Positions 7,783-16,876 are shown, counted from the stretch's first letter. The stretch: DNA of 35,161 bases from Phycisphaerales bacterium UBA2402 (GCA_002343715.1 DDSA01000045.1:1-35161), one strand, 5' to 3'. Translations and numbers: made by a program. The notes: generated by a model not told the origin, from the sequence alone.

Positions 7783-9524
7783 GCACCGCAGCGACCGCGC
7801 CCTCCGACCTGTCTCAGTCCGCCGCTACGCCCCAGCACGAGCGAGCACGCTCCATCACGGATTTCCTGACCGACGGATCGCTCGCCGCGCTCTGCGCTGA
7901 ACTCTCTCGCCTCACGGGCGTGGCGATCGAACTGCGTGATGCGGGCGGGCGGGGGATCATCCGGCGCGGCGAGGGCGCCGAGGCGGCGGGCTGGGAATAC
8001 CGCCCCCCGGGAGCGTTGGGCATCCCTGAGCCCGAGGCCCGCTTCCCGCTGGTCCTGACCGATGGCGACGGGACCCCGCTGGGCGAGATCATCGCGGCTT
8101 CGGGTGAACCGCGGCTGGGGGCCGATGCCCGTGCCCGGCTGGACTCGGTGCTGCACCTGCTGGCGGGGACGGCGAGTGAACTCTGCCAGCACGAGGCGGA
8201 GCTGCGGCACCGCGTGAAGGAGGTCGCGGCCCTCTCGCGGATGAGTTCGCTCCTGGTGCGTGCGGCGGGTCCGGAACGCGTGCTGGAGGTGGCGCTGGAT
8301 TCGGCCCTCGAAGTGCTGGGGCTGGACGCGGGCGCGGTCTACCTTCTCAAGGAAGATGCCGACGGCATCGCCGACGAGCGCGAGCAGGACCTGACGGTCA
8401 AGGCCAGCCGCCAACTGAGCGAGAAGTGGCTCTCGTTCCCCGCCTCGCTCTCGAAGGACCGCATCTTCGACCGACTGGCGCTCTCGGGTCAGATCGTGGT
8501 GAGCGAGGATCTGTCCGCGGATGATCGCGTTCAGTTGCGCGCCGAGGCGAAAGAGGAAGGACTCGCGGCGGCGATCCACGCCGGGCTGGTGTTCAAGAGC
8601 CGCCCCCTGGGCCTGATGCGGTTGTACTCGCGCACGCCCCGGGGCTTCGATGAGGCCGACCGGCGGCTGCTGGCCAGCCTGGTGCAGCAGGCATCGGTGG
8701 CGCTGGAGCAGTCGCGTCTGCTGCGCTTCGAGCAGGAGGAGCAGCGCGTGCAGCGGCAACTGCAACTGGCCAGCGACGTGCAGCGTCGCATGCTCCCCCG
8801 CAGCGTGCCGACCATCCGCACGCTCGACATGGCGGCTCGGTACGTGCCGAGCTTTGAACTGGGCGGCGATTTCTACGACTTTGTCGATCTCTCCGGGCAC
8901 CTGGGTGTGGCGGTGGGCGACGTGGTGGGCAAGGGCATCGCCGCGGCCCTGCTGATGAGCGCGGTGCGGGCGAGTCTGCGGGCCCACGTGCAGGAGGTCT
9001 ACGACCTCGACGAGGTGGTGAGCCGGGTGAACAAGGCCATGTGCCACGACACGCGCGACAACGAGTTCGCCAGTCTGTGGTACGGCGTGCTCGACCCGGC
9101 GAAACTGCGGCTGACGTACTGCTCCGCCGGGCACGAGCCGCCGATGATCGTGCGCGTGCCCCAGCACCGCGCCCCCACCCACGCCGACATCGACGAGTTG
9201 AGCGTGGGGGGCATGGTCGTGGGGGTCGATCCGAGCCAGCGCTACCAGCGGGCCGTCTTCGACCTGCGCCCCCGCGATGTGCTCGTGGCGTACACCGACG
9301 GCATCCCCGACGCCGCGAACTTCGCGGGAGAAAAGTTCGGCAAGAAGCGCCTGCGGCAGGCCCTGCTCCGGACGCTGACGGAGAAGCCCACGGCCTCGGC
9401 GGCGGAGATCGTGGAGCGCATCCTGTGGGAAGTCCGGCAGTTCGCGGGCCTCTCTCCGCGGAATGATGACAAGACGCTGGTGGTGGTTCGCGTGCTGCAA
9501 CAAGCCAAGGCGTCTGGGGCGTGA
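7779..9524 (+). CDS. PocR/GAF-domain SpoIIE-type PP2C serine phosphatase
   Basis: A 581-residue cytoplasmic regulator of the RsbU/SpoIIE class, which usually dephosphorylates an anti-sigma-factor antagonist in a partner-switching pathway. The N-terminus (~25-130, LAALCAELSRLTGVAIELRD) resembles a PocR-type sensory domain. Residues ~145-310 form a GAF domain. From ~335 to the end lies the PP2C domain, with metal-binding aspartates in GGDFYDF (D364), GDVVGKG (D381) and NDDKT (D563/D564). The coiled linker LQLASDVQRRMLPRSVP is typical of this class. The GTG start overlaps the upstream stop. The SOUL lipoprotein follows 33 bp downstream, and no anti-sigma factor or STAS protein is encoded nearby. 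The nearby FHA protein and Ser/Thr kinase may be signalling partners (inference). Confidence 0.93.
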   Translation: MSTAATAPSDLSQSAATPQHERARSITDFLTDGSLAALCAELSRLTGVAIELRDAGGRGIIRRGEGAEAAGWEYRPPGALGIPEPEARFPLVLTDGDGTPLGEIIAASGEPRLGADARARLDSVLHLLAGTASELCQHEAELRHRVKEVAALSRMSSLLVRAAGPERVLEVALDSALEVLGLDAGAVYLLKEDADGIADEREQDLTVKASRQLSEKWLSFPASLSKDRIFDRLALSGQIVVSEDLSADDRVQLRAEAKEEGLAAAIHAGLVFKSRPLGLMRLYSRTPRGFDEADRRLLASLVQQASVALEQSRLLRFEQEEQRVQRQLQLASDVQRRMLPRSVPTIRTLDMAARYVPSFELGGDFYDFVDLSGHLGVAVGDVVGKGIAAALLMSAVRASLRAHVQEVYDLDEVVSRVNKAMCHDTRDNEFASLWYGVLDPAKLRLTYCSAGHEPPMIVRVPQHRAPTHADIDELSVGGMVVGVDPSQRYQRAVFDLRPRDVLVAYTDGIPDAANFAGEKFGKKRLRQALLRTLTEKPTASAAEIVERILWEVRQFAGLSPRNDDKTLVVVRVLQQAKASGA

Positions 9525-9557
9525 ATCCGCGATCGGGGCGTGCTCGAAACCCCTTGC

Positions 9558-10307
9558 ATGAAGCCGATGCTCCCCTTCCTGACTCTGGTGCTGGTGGCCG
9601 GGTCGTGCTCTTCCCCCGCTCCCGCCCCACGGGCCGCCGCGGGTCTGTCCGTCATGGCGACGCACGACACACCCGCCCTTCCCGGCGCGGGCGAGAGCCG
9701 GCGTGTCGGTGGGGACGTGAGCGCGACCATCTCCGGTTCTGACGGGCGTTATGTCTACGGGCCGAGTGTGATCGACACGCCCCTCCCCGAGGGGTATCCG
9801 CCGCCGACGCCGCCGGGCGCGATCGACCTCAAGACCTACCCATCGGTCCGGCGTGCGGTGGTCTCCGGGAAGGGGTCGCCCGATGCCGGGATGAACCAGG
9901 CCTTCTGGCCCCTGTTCAACCACATCAAAGGACACGACATCGCCATGACCAGCCCGGTCGAGATGGACTATCCCGGCCTGACCCGGGAGAGCGCCCCGAG
10001 TGAGTGGTCGATGGCGTTCCTGTACCGAACGCCCGAGTTGAACGACACCGGGCGGGAGGGCCGGGTGATCGTCGAGGATGCCCCGCCCGTGACCGTGCTG
10101 GCCGTCGGCCTGAAAGGGAACTACTCGATGAGCCTCGTGACCCGTGGCATGGAGCAGATCGAGCAGTTCCTGGCCGAGAACCCTGAGTGGGAGGCGGCCG
10201 GATCGTGGCGCAGTCTGTACTACAACGGCCCCGCGCTGCTGTGGTGGAACAAGTGGGCGGAGGTGCAGTTGCCTGTACGTCCCCGTCTCAGCCCCGCCGG
10301 CACGTGA
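9558..10307 (+). CDS. SOUL-family heme-binding lipoprotein
   Basis: A 249-residue protein with a lipoprotein signal peptide (MKPMLPFLTLVLVAGSCSS, lipidated Cys in AGSC) and a SOUL/HBP domain from about residue 90 onward. Family hallmarks are LKTYPSVRRAVVSGKG, FWPLFNHIKGHDIAMTSPV and the C-terminal WRSLYYNGPALLWWNKWAEV. SOUL proteins bind heme or porphyrins, and bacterial ones are poorly characterised. Here the lipoprotein signal places it in the cell envelope. The ATG at 9558 gives the best signal peptide. A GTG at 9540 and an ATG at 9567 are alternatives, and no convincing Shine-Dalgarno distinguishes them. It lies 33 bp after the phosphatase gene and is probably in the same operon. Confidence 0.87.
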   Translation: MKPMLPFLTLVLVAGSCSSPAPAPRAAAGLSVMATHDTPALPGAGESRRVGGDVSATISGSDGRYVYGPSVIDTPLPEGYPPPTPPGAIDLKTYPSVRRAVVSGKGSPDAGMNQAFWPLFNHIKGHDIAMTSPVEMDYPGLTRESAPSEWSMAFLYRTPELNDTGREGRVIVEDAPPVTVLAVGLKGNYSMSLVTRGMEQIEQFLAENPEWEAAGSWRSLYYNGPALLWWNKWAEVQLPVRPRLSPAGT

Positions 10308-10524
10308 AGCGATATCCCAGGCGGCCAAGACTGCATCAAGCCCTCCCGGTTCAACTCTCCGGTTGTCGCCCCGAGGTGCCTGGTTCTTTGTTCCCCGCGC
10401 ACAACTTGAAGTGCGCTTTGGAACACCCGATCAGAACACAGCCTACGGTCAGCCGCGACTCAGAGTCACCGACGGCTCGGTACGGCTGTGACCGCATCAG
10501 TTTGTCTCTCGGGAGATTTGTCGG

Positions 10525-10902
10525 ATGGCATCACTGGTGGTCATCGAAGGCCCGTGTCGGGGCGGGCACTTTCCGTTGAAGGAGCAGGTCGTTTCGGTGG
10601 GGCGTGATGACACCTGCACGGTCCAGATTCTCGACGGTCAGATTTCACGAAAGCACCTTCAGGTTCGCCTCGACGAGAAACTGGGCACGCACTTCGCCGC
10701 CGATTACCGCAGCGCCAACGGCGTCTTTGTGAACGACAAGGTGATCTTGACCGCGACAGCGCTCCACGACGGAGACAGGATCAGGATCGGCCAGACGACG
10801 CTGATCTACCTCGCCGCGGATCACGCCGACGCCCCGACCGCGATGGCCGCCGCGACCAAGAAAGACGAGTGGAGGCGGAGCACGATGATGGGCCCGGGCT
10901 GA
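10525..10902 (+). CDS. FHA-domain phosphopeptide-binding protein
   Basis: A 125-residue protein that is almost entirely one forkhead-associated domain, which recognises phosphothreonine. The signature residues are present: GRD at 26-28, SRKH at 41-44, and NGVFVND at 65-71. A short charged tail (ATKKDEWRRSTMMGPG) includes Ser-Thr, a possible phosphorylation or tether segment. There is no signal peptide. The ATG at 10525 is the obvious start, with a weak GGGAG 12 bases upstream. It converges on the Ser/Thr kinase gene with only 45 bp between the two stops. FHA proteins commonly act with such kinases, so a functional link is plausible, but convergent placement alone does not prove it. Confidence 0.92.
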   Translation: MASLVVIEGPCRGGHFPLKEQVVSVGRDDTCTVQILDGQISRKHLQVRLDEKLGTHFAADYRSANGVFVNDKVILTATALHDGDRIRIGQTTLIYLAADHADAPTAMAAATKKDEWRRSTMMGPG

Positions 10903-10947
10903 CGCCACACTTCTTGCACGGGTCGCGCCCCGGGGAAGCGGGATGTG

Positions 10948-13740
10948 TTACCTTGCCTTCGCCATCCTGGCCCTGAGTTCGTCGAGAAAGTTCACGACGA
11001 TACCGACGGATTTCGCGTTCCGATCGCTCTCGCCGTGGAGAACGGCCATCATCCGGCCATCGGGCGCGAACACCTGGCTCCTGTATTTGAGGTCCTTGAT
11101 GCTGAAGAGGACTTTCGGTTCCATCACGGACAACCCCGGTTCGGTCTTCACCTGCACACTCTGGACCTGACCGTCCGAGTCGGTGAACCGGATCTCCTTG
11201 CCGTCGGGGCTCCACCATGCGGCCCCGGGACCGCCGGTGGTGGAGAGTTGCACACGCCCCACCCTGGCGTCCGCTTCGCCGTCACCCGTGAAACTCTGCA
11301 CATACCACTCCGCTCGCCCGGACAGGCTTGAACGGAACAGCACCCTCTTCCCGTCGGGCGAGAAACACCCCACATCTTCGTTGACCGGCGTTGAGAGGTA
11401 CGGCTTCGCGGTCCACTGATCGGTCCCGGGCTTTTGTTCAAGCAGAAACGCGTCGGAGTTGTCTGATGCCATATCAACCTGGATAAACGCCAGCGTCTTG
11501 CCGTCCGGAGTCCAGAGCTGTGGCACGACCAGTGTCCGGCTGTCCGGGCTTGAGTACAACTTGTTCGGTTGCCCCGATCCATCGCTCCTGCGCTCCCAGA
11601 TCGAGAAGCCACCGTCGTTCGCGAGGCCGTAGGTGATCCGTTGCCCATCCCGGCTCCAGATAAAACCGATCACCGCTCCCTGGATGGGGATCCGCGTGAA
11701 CGTCCGACGGGTCAGGTCCTGCACCCAGAGATCGGTCATGAGTTCGGTCTGGTCCTGAGAATCCAAAAACACCAGGACCCGCTCGCCGTCGGGGGAGATG
11801 ACAATATCACCGAACGCCCGCGTCACACCGGGGATCGGCTGTGGCTGCCCCCTCTCGTCGATCCAGGCCAGGCGTCGATCCGACACGTCGAGCGAACGTG
11901 TCGACATCGCGAGCGTGCCGCTGGACGAGAGTTGGAACGAGTTGATCTGCTGGCCGCTCCACACGGTCACGGCTTCTCCGACGGTGCGGAGCGCACCGAG
12001 ATCGAACGGCACCGCGATGAGGCTGGTTGACGCGCTCCTCATCGCCAGCAGATACCCCCGCTTCCCATCGGGCACATACTGGGCCGCGCCCGCATCGGAG
12101 AGCACCTTCGTACGCTGCCCAGAAACGAGGTCGATCGCTTCGGTACTGATTTTGAACTTCTGCCCGTCGATGGACCATCGAGTGGCAAGGAACGATTTCC
12201 CCGGCACCAGGGGGCGGAAATCGGCCATGTTCTCAATCCCCTCGGGCAGGTCCTCGCGGAGCACGATCCGTGGTTCGCCCCCGGAAGCAGACACGGCGTA
12301 GATCGTCGGTACCCATGCCGATGAGAAGACGATCTCCCGATCCGATGCCCAGCAAACGCTGAACCACGCGCCTTGGGGAAGTTCGCAGACTGTTTCCGGT
12401 TTGCCGGATGGTCGTCCGCTCTCCAGGGCGATTTTTTTCAGGCTCATCCGGCTCCGGGCGCGATCCTTCGCGCAGACAAACGCCAGCCAACGTCCATCGG
12501 GCGATAACGCGCCTTGGAGGGCGCCTTCGGTACCTTCGATCACCGAGGATTCGTCGCGGTCGAGACGACGCACCATCAGCAATCCGTCCGGCTTCGCGCT
12601 CTCGGGCGGGAGTTCTGTCGTCGCGGTGTACACCAGAAACGATGCGTCCGGAGAGATGCCGGCGAGGCTGCTGAACCAAGGTTTATCCTGGACCGGCGTC
12701 GAGACATGAAACGCATGGGTCTGGGCAGCGGGCGCGGCGGGCGTCCATGCTTTCGCGAGCCACCAGCCCGTTGCGCCCGCGACGGCGCACCCGCACACCA
12801 TGCCGAGAGGTGCAAGCCGTCGCTTCGGTCCTTGCGGCGTCGGCGCGACGGCCGTGGTCCATTCGTGACCGGAGATCGCCCGATCGAGTTCGAGCCGAGC
12901 GTCGCCGATATCGTGCAGCCGATTCCTTCGGTCTTTCGCCAGACAACTGCGGAGCAGTTCGCGTATCCGCGCGGGCGTGCCGGTATGAAGCAAGGCCCAG
13001 TCCGGTTCACGGTGCAGGATCGCGCCCAGCGAATCGGTCACCGTCTCTCCGGGGAACGGCCCGCTGCCGGTCAGCATCTCGTAGACCACGCAGCCGAAGG
13101 AAAAGATATCGGAGCGCTTATCAACAGCCTTGCCGCGGGCCTGTTCGGGTGACATGTACCCCGCGGTGCCCATGATCGCGCCGGGGATGGTCGGCGAATG
13201 GACCGGCACGGGCGATGGAATTGTCGGCGAATCGGCCTGTGCCGAAATGCCCGATGTGCCCGGCGTGCCGTCCGCCGTTCGCGCCAGCCCGAAGTCCAGG
13301 ATCTTCACCACGCCGTCGGGCGTGACCATGATGTTGCCGGGTTTGAGGTCGCGGTGGACGACGCCCTTCTCGTGCGCCACTTCGAGAGCCTCGGCGATCT
13401 GCCTGGCGATGGAGAGTGACTCATCGACCGGGAGAGCGCCGTTGATCACGCGCTCCGCGAGCGTCTCGCCCTCGATGAACTCCAGGATCAGGTACTGATT
13501 CCCCCCGGCTTCCTCCAGTCCGTAAATCGCCCCGATGCCGGGGTGGTTGAGCGAGGCCAGCACTTTGGCCTCGCGCTGGAAACGGGCGAGGCGGTCGGGG
13601 TCGGTGGTCAGGTGATTGGGCAATGCTTTGATCGCCACTTCGCGGTCGAGACGCGTGTCGCGGGCGAGGAACACCTCCCCCATGCCGCCCCGGCCGAGTT
13701 CACGCAGTATCTGATACGGACCAATCGAAGTAGGATGCAT
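10948..13740 (-). CDS. Membrane Ser/Thr protein kinase with extracytoplasmic TolB/WD40-like beta-propeller
   Basis: A 930-residue PknB/Hanks-type kinase. The glycine loop LGRGGMGEV (G16, G18, G21), K38, HRDLKPGN (129-136, catalytic D131), DFG (149-151) and GTAGYMSPEQARG are all intact, so it should be active. Near residues 320-340 one membrane span (MVCGCAVAGATGWWLA) separates the cytoplasmic kinase from a ~590-residue C-terminal part. That part holds repeated blades of the WD40-like/PD40 type: SPDASFLVY, SPDGRWLAF, TPDGKTLAF, SPDGKRVLF, SPDGKEIRF, APDGRMMAV. The propeller probably senses a ligand or protein outside the cytoplasm. The ATG at 13740 puts the conserved IGPYQILRELGRGG near the N-terminus. 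TACACT lies 8 bases before it and no Shine-Dalgarno is seen. This architecture is common in planctomycetes and acidobacteria. Confidence 0.95.
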   Translation of the reverse strand: MHPTSIGPYQILRELGRGGMGEVFLARDTRLDREVAIKALPNHLTTDPDRLARFQREAKVLASLNHPGIGAIYGLEEAGGNQYLILEFIEGETLAERVINGALPVDESLSIARQIAEALEVAHEKGVVHRDLKPGNIMVTPDGVVKILDFGLARTADGTPGTSGISAQADSPTIPSPVPVHSPTIPGAIMGTAGYMSPEQARGKAVDKRSDIFSFGCVVYEMLTGSGPFPGETVTDSLGAILHREPDWALLHTGTPARIRELLRSCLAKDRRNRLHDIGDARLELDRAISGHEWTTAVAPTPQGPKRRLAPLGMVCGCAVAGATGWWLAKAWTPAAPAAQTHAFHVSTPVQDKPWFSSLAGISPDASFLVYTATTELPPESAKPDGLLMVRRLDRDESSVIEGTEGALQGALSPDGRWLAFVCAKDRARSRMSLKKIALESGRPSGKPETVCELPQGAWFSVCWASDREIVFSSAWVPTIYAVSASGGEPRIVLREDLPEGIENMADFRPLVPGKSFLATRWSIDGQKFKISTEAIDLVSGQRTKVLSDAGAAQYVPDGKRGYLLAMRSASTSLIAVPFDLGALRTVGEAVTVWSGQQINSFQLSSSGTLAMSTRSLDVSDRRLAWIDERGQPQPIPGVTRAFGDIVISPDGERVLVFLDSQDQTELMTDLWVQDLTRRTFTRIPIQGAVIGFIWSRDGQRITYGLANDGGFSIWERRSDGSGQPNKLYSSPDSRTLVVPQLWTPDGKTLAFIQVDMASDNSDAFLLEQKPGTDQWTAKPYLSTPVNEDVGCFSPDGKRVLFRSSLSGRAEWYVQSFTGDGEADARVGRVQLSTTGGPGAAWWSPDGKEIRFTDSDGQVQSVQVKTEPGLSVMEPKVLFSIKDLKYRSQVFAPDGRMMAVLHGESDRNAKSVGIVVNFLDELRARMAKAR

Positions 13741-13748
13741 GAAGGCCG

Positions 13749-13754
13749 AGTGTA
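13749..13754 (-). promoter_or_regulatory. -10-like TACACT, 8 bases before the kinase start
   Basis: On the minus strand TACACT is followed by 8 bases and the ATG at 13740, with no ribosome binding site, so a leaderless or nearly leaderless transcript is likely. Inferred from position. Confidence 0.4.
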
Positions 13755-14149
13755 CGTGCTTTCGCCGAGGCACCGGAACCCTCCGGTTTGATCAGACCGC
13801 CCGATCAGGTTTCAGACTTGATTCGACTGCGGTCCTCGCTACCACCGTGCGACTCCTCGGACTTCACACGCCTTGATGTGTGTGCTGAAGCGTCATGCTG
13901 CTTCTCGGACTCGACCAGCGTGCGATTTCCCTCATTCCTCGGATCGAAGTGCTCTTTTTCAAGTGAATTTTGCTACCATAAGTGCGGTGTGATGAATTTT
14001 CTGCCACGGATTGAAAGAACCCGCGGTGAAACGGGAAGTGCTCGGGGCGGGATAGACCGGGAGCATGCAGAGGGCGCCCGTCTCCAGTCGAGTCACATCT
14101 TGAATTACATACTCACAAAGACCGATTCATTCGGGTGAAAGGACACACC
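13755..14149. other. Intergenic region upstream of the first dockerin-type gene
   Basis: About 395 bp without a credible gene. An AT-rich patch at 13950-14000 contains TACCAT (13974-13979), a possible -10 that would give a leader of roughly 165 bases for the gene at 14150. A small 6-bp hairpin (loop ACCC) lies at about 13771-13786. The leader segment 13998-14060 is G-rich and could fold, but I recognise no known riboswitch. Confidence 0.35.
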
Positions 14150-16792
14150 ATGTTTGCCGCTCAGATAAGCCGTACCTCTCTTGTTCGTGCTCGTATCGGC
14201 TTCCTCGCCGCCGCGGCGGGATCGGCCCTCGCCCAGCCGGGCCTGCCTTGCCCGCCGACCTGCCCGACGAACCAGCAGATCCAGATCTGCTACGAGGCGG
14301 GACGCGTGGACAACTTCGCGGCCCCGGTGGACCCCACCACGCCCCGCCCCTTCTTCGCGTCGCTCCTGAGCACCTACGCGATCAGCAAGCCCTTCGACGA
14401 TGCCCGCGTGAACGCGGTCTGCGGGACGACGTTCCAGAACCTGCCCTGCGGGATCGTGTCGGCGACGCTCGAGATCCGACTACGGGCCGAGAACGACATC
14501 CCCGACAACGACTCGATCTATCTTCAATGGCTCGGCGGGACGTTCGCGTGGGCCTCGAACATCAAGAATCTGCCCGGCGCGGGGGGCACTTGGAACCCGG
14601 GCCAGACGCAGACCTTCACGCTGAACCTGAACACGCTCTCGGGCGGGCTGATCGGGCAGATGAACAGCAGCAACGCCCTCGATGTCCTGGTTTCGGACGA
14701 TACCACAGTCGAGTTCGCACGCCTCACGATCCGCGTCTGTCCGTGCGATGGCCCCGCGCGGGTCTACACGGTGGGCGTGGCGGACAACCTGGCCCCGGGC
14801 ACAGAGCCGACCAGCCGCCGCCCGCAACTGACCGCGCAGCGCACGCTCTGGCCCTTCCTGTGGAAGGATTGCGATGACCACACCATCGACCGCGGCTGGG
14901 GCAACACCTTCCAGGGGCTGCCCTCGGGGATCGTGCGGGCGGACTTCAACATCCTCATGAAGCCCAGCGCCGGGGGCGCGAGCAACGATGGCATCGCCTT
15001 CGACCTGCTGAACCCGGGCGCTCCCGACACTTTCTCGCGCACGTTCAACATCAACACGATCGCCCCGCCGTGGACGACCAACCCGCTGACGAACTTCTAT
15101 TTCAACCTCGGCACGACGTTGCCGACGACGGTCTGCGGGCTGAACCTGCTTGGCAACTTCGGCGACCGAACGTTCGACGTGTACGTGCAGGACGACACGG
15201 TGATCGATGCGGCCCGCCTGCGTGTCTGGCCCTGCCCGCCCCTGCGTCGCGTCTGGGGCACGCCCATCGACACCACCGGCACGGCGGTGCTCGAGACCAA
15301 CCCGGCGGGCCTGCCCAGCGTGCGCTGCAACCCCGCCACCGGCGAGGATGCCCTGCGCATCGACGCACACGGTACAGAGTCCCAGCGCGTGGACTTCCCG
15401 CCCGGGGCCTTTGACGCCATGCCGGTGGGTTCCGTGCTCATCATCGCGACACTCGATGATGAAGACGGCGACGGCCAACTCGCCAGTTCATGGGCCCGCG
15501 GCTATGGCGCGAGCGTGGGCAAGGCTCAGCCCGGCTCAGCCAGCCGTGTGGCCCCCGGCCCCAACGGCACGGGCACCTGCACCGGCCCGCGCATCCGCCA
15601 CAGCCAGACGGGCGCCTCGCGTGAACTCTGCCTCACGCCCGATCAGTACATCGACGTGCTCAGCAGCGACATCTGGAGTGCCGGTCACCAACGCCGGAGC
15701 GGGGAGCCGTACGTGTATCATGCGATCAAGTTTCGAGAAGCCGCGGCGATGATCCTGCCCGACGGCACGGTCTTCCACGGCGACACCATCGAGTTTTTCT
15801 CGCCCGCTGCGGACGAAGACCCCGCGCCCGAGTACATGGAACTCTCCTGGGGACTGCTCCCCGGCGGCACACCCGCGGGCGAGTTCTCACTCCCGATCGC
15901 GGGAATCTCGAGTGTGGTGAATGACGTGGCGCACCACGCCGTCGGCCCCCGGTGCATCCTCAACACCAACCCCGGCAGCGTCACGCTGAGCAACTTCGGC
16001 GACAGCGGCGAGGACGGCGTGGAGTTCACGCTGGGCGAGGCGGAGTCCTTCAGCACCACCGTGTCGCCCAACTGCGGCGGGGATGATTCCGCACAGTGCG
16101 ACAGCGAGATGACCATCCGGCTGACCGCGACCGGGCGACTCACCGACGGCACTTCGGCCGATGTCGCCCGCGTCAGGACAACAGGGCGTGTCACCGGTTT
16201 CTTCGACATCTGGACTGAGTTCCCCACGCTTCCCGGCCTGCCCGGCAGCATCGGAACCATCGCCACCATCCTCGATGAGAACGATTCAGCGGTAGGGGAG
16301 TTCGAGATTCCCGATGGCACCGCGCTACGGTGCGCGGACGGGACGCACTTGAAAGGGAAAGACATCAAATGCCGGCTCCGCGAATCCCCAACCCGCCCTT
16401 CAACCGCTGATGTCCTCATCAGGAACAAGCGCCAGGCCGCGGCATTCAGCGTACCTGGGTTGCCTCCGGTGATCGGGTACGGCGTCTCCCTGCGACCCTG
16501 GATGCCCCTGGGCGTCCCCGCCGCTGACCTGCATTCGTACACGTCGGTTCGGCTGACCGGCACGGGCATGGCCGAGATCGACCTGACAGGGCAGAGCATC
16601 GTCCCCCTCGGTTCGGGCGTCCCCTGCCCCGCCGACTTCAACCAGGACGGCGGCATCGACGGTGCCGATGTGGATGCCTTCTTCCAGGCGTGGGAGGCGG
16701 GCGATGCCTCCGCCGATGTCAACGCCGACGGTGGCATCGACGGCGGCGATGTCGAGACTTTCTTCGAAGCCTGGGAGAACGGCGGCTGCTGA
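14150..16792 (+). CDS. Secreted multi-module protein A with GC-type dockerin tail (unrecognised family)
   Basis: An 880-residue exported protein whose body matches no family I know. The signal peptide ends ALA before QPG (about residue 29). Residues ~47-200 and ~206-365 are two homologous modules. Both contain the chain [C/W]G[T/N]TFQ[N/G]LP[C/S]GIV, then D[S/G]IxxxL, and end in [L/F]DVxVxDDTxxxxARLxxxxCP. A central region follows with RVAPGPNGTGTCTGPRIR and CILNTNPGSVTLSN. The C-terminus (826-880) is two EF-hand loops, DFNQDGGIDGADVDAFFQAW and DVNADGGIDGGDVETFFEAW, ending ENGGC. This 'GC-type dockerin' probably binds calcium and anchors or sorts the protein, and is known from Phycisphaerae. 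The ATG at 14150 is fixed by AAAGGA 6 bases upstream. A near-twin follows in tandem at 17195. Confidence 0.9.
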   Translation: MFAAQISRTSLVRARIGFLAAAAGSALAQPGLPCPPTCPTNQQIQICYEAGRVDNFAAPVDPTTPRPFFASLLSTYAISKPFDDARVNAVCGTTFQNLPCGIVSATLEIRLRAENDIPDNDSIYLQWLGGTFAWASNIKNLPGAGGTWNPGQTQTFTLNLNTLSGGLIGQMNSSNALDVLVSDDTTVEFARLTIRVCPCDGPARVYTVGVADNLAPGTEPTSRRPQLTAQRTLWPFLWKDCDDHTIDRGWGNTFQGLPSGIVRADFNILMKPSAGGASNDGIAFDLLNPGAPDTFSRTFNINTIAPPWTTNPLTNFYFNLGTTLPTTVCGLNLLGNFGDRTFDVYVQDDTVIDAARLRVWPCPPLRRVWGTPIDTTGTAVLETNPAGLPSVRCNPATGEDALRIDAHGTESQRVDFPPGAFDAMPVGSVLIIATLDDEDGDGQLASSWARGYGASVGKAQPGSASRVAPGPNGTGTCTGPRIRHSQTGASRELCLTPDQYIDVLSSDIWSAGHQRRSGEPYVYHAIKFREAAAMILPDGTVFHGDTIEFFSPAADEDPAPEYMELSWGLLPGGTPAGEFSLPIAGISSVVNDVAHHAVGPRCILNTNPGSVTLSNFGDSGEDGVEFTLGEAESFSTTVSPNCGGDDSAQCDSEMTIRLTATGRLTDGTSADVARVRTTGRVTGFFDIWTEFPTLPGLPGSIGTIATILDENDSAVGEFEIPDGTALRCADGTHLKGKDIKCRLRESPTRPSTADVLIRNKRQAAAFSVPGLPPVIGYGVSLRPWMPLGVPAADLHSYTSVRLTGTGMAEIDLTGQSIVPLGSGVPCPADFNQDGGIDGADVDAFFQAWEAGDASADVNADGGIDGGDVETFFEAWENGGC

Positions 16793-16876
16793 ACCGAAAT
16801 CCCCTCGCGGCGAAGGCTCGCGATCTTCCCCGCACCTACCCCTCTTCCACGCCCCGGCCCGCGCCGGGGCGTTTTT
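16544..16876 (+). repeat. 333-bp 3' module, copy 1 (dockerin tail + 3' UTR + terminator)
   Basis: This segment aligns without any gap to 20186-20518. By hand count there are about 19 mismatches in 333 bp (~94% identity), and the similarity continues through the stop codon into untranslated DNA up to the T-run of the terminator. A sample of the first module (14284 onward against 17924 onward) shows only about 85% identity, with mostly synonymous changes. Confidence 0.85.
16850..16876 (+). terminator. Rho-independent terminator of dockerin-type gene A
   Basis: A perfect 9-bp GC stem (16850-16858 with 16863-16871, loop CCGC) is followed directly by five T. The identical hairpin ends the paralogue downstream. 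Confidence 0.92.

Noticed and set aside
7665..10328. Very long minus-strand frame (about 890 codons) opposite the phosphatase and SOUL genes
   Set aside because: It spans the antisense of two well-supported genes, is composed of Arg/His/Gly/Ala-rich low-information sequence, and has no start signal.
13998..14060. Possible riboswitch in the leader of dockerin-type gene A
   Set aside because: The G-rich stretch vaguely recalls cobalamin-type leaders, but the required conserved boxes are not present, and a secreted dockerin protein is an unlikely target.
16625..16792. Cellulosomal dockerin
   Set aside because: The two EF-hand loops are dockerin-like, but the GGC ending and the planctomycete context match the GC-type tail, and no cohesin or cellulase gene is in the window.
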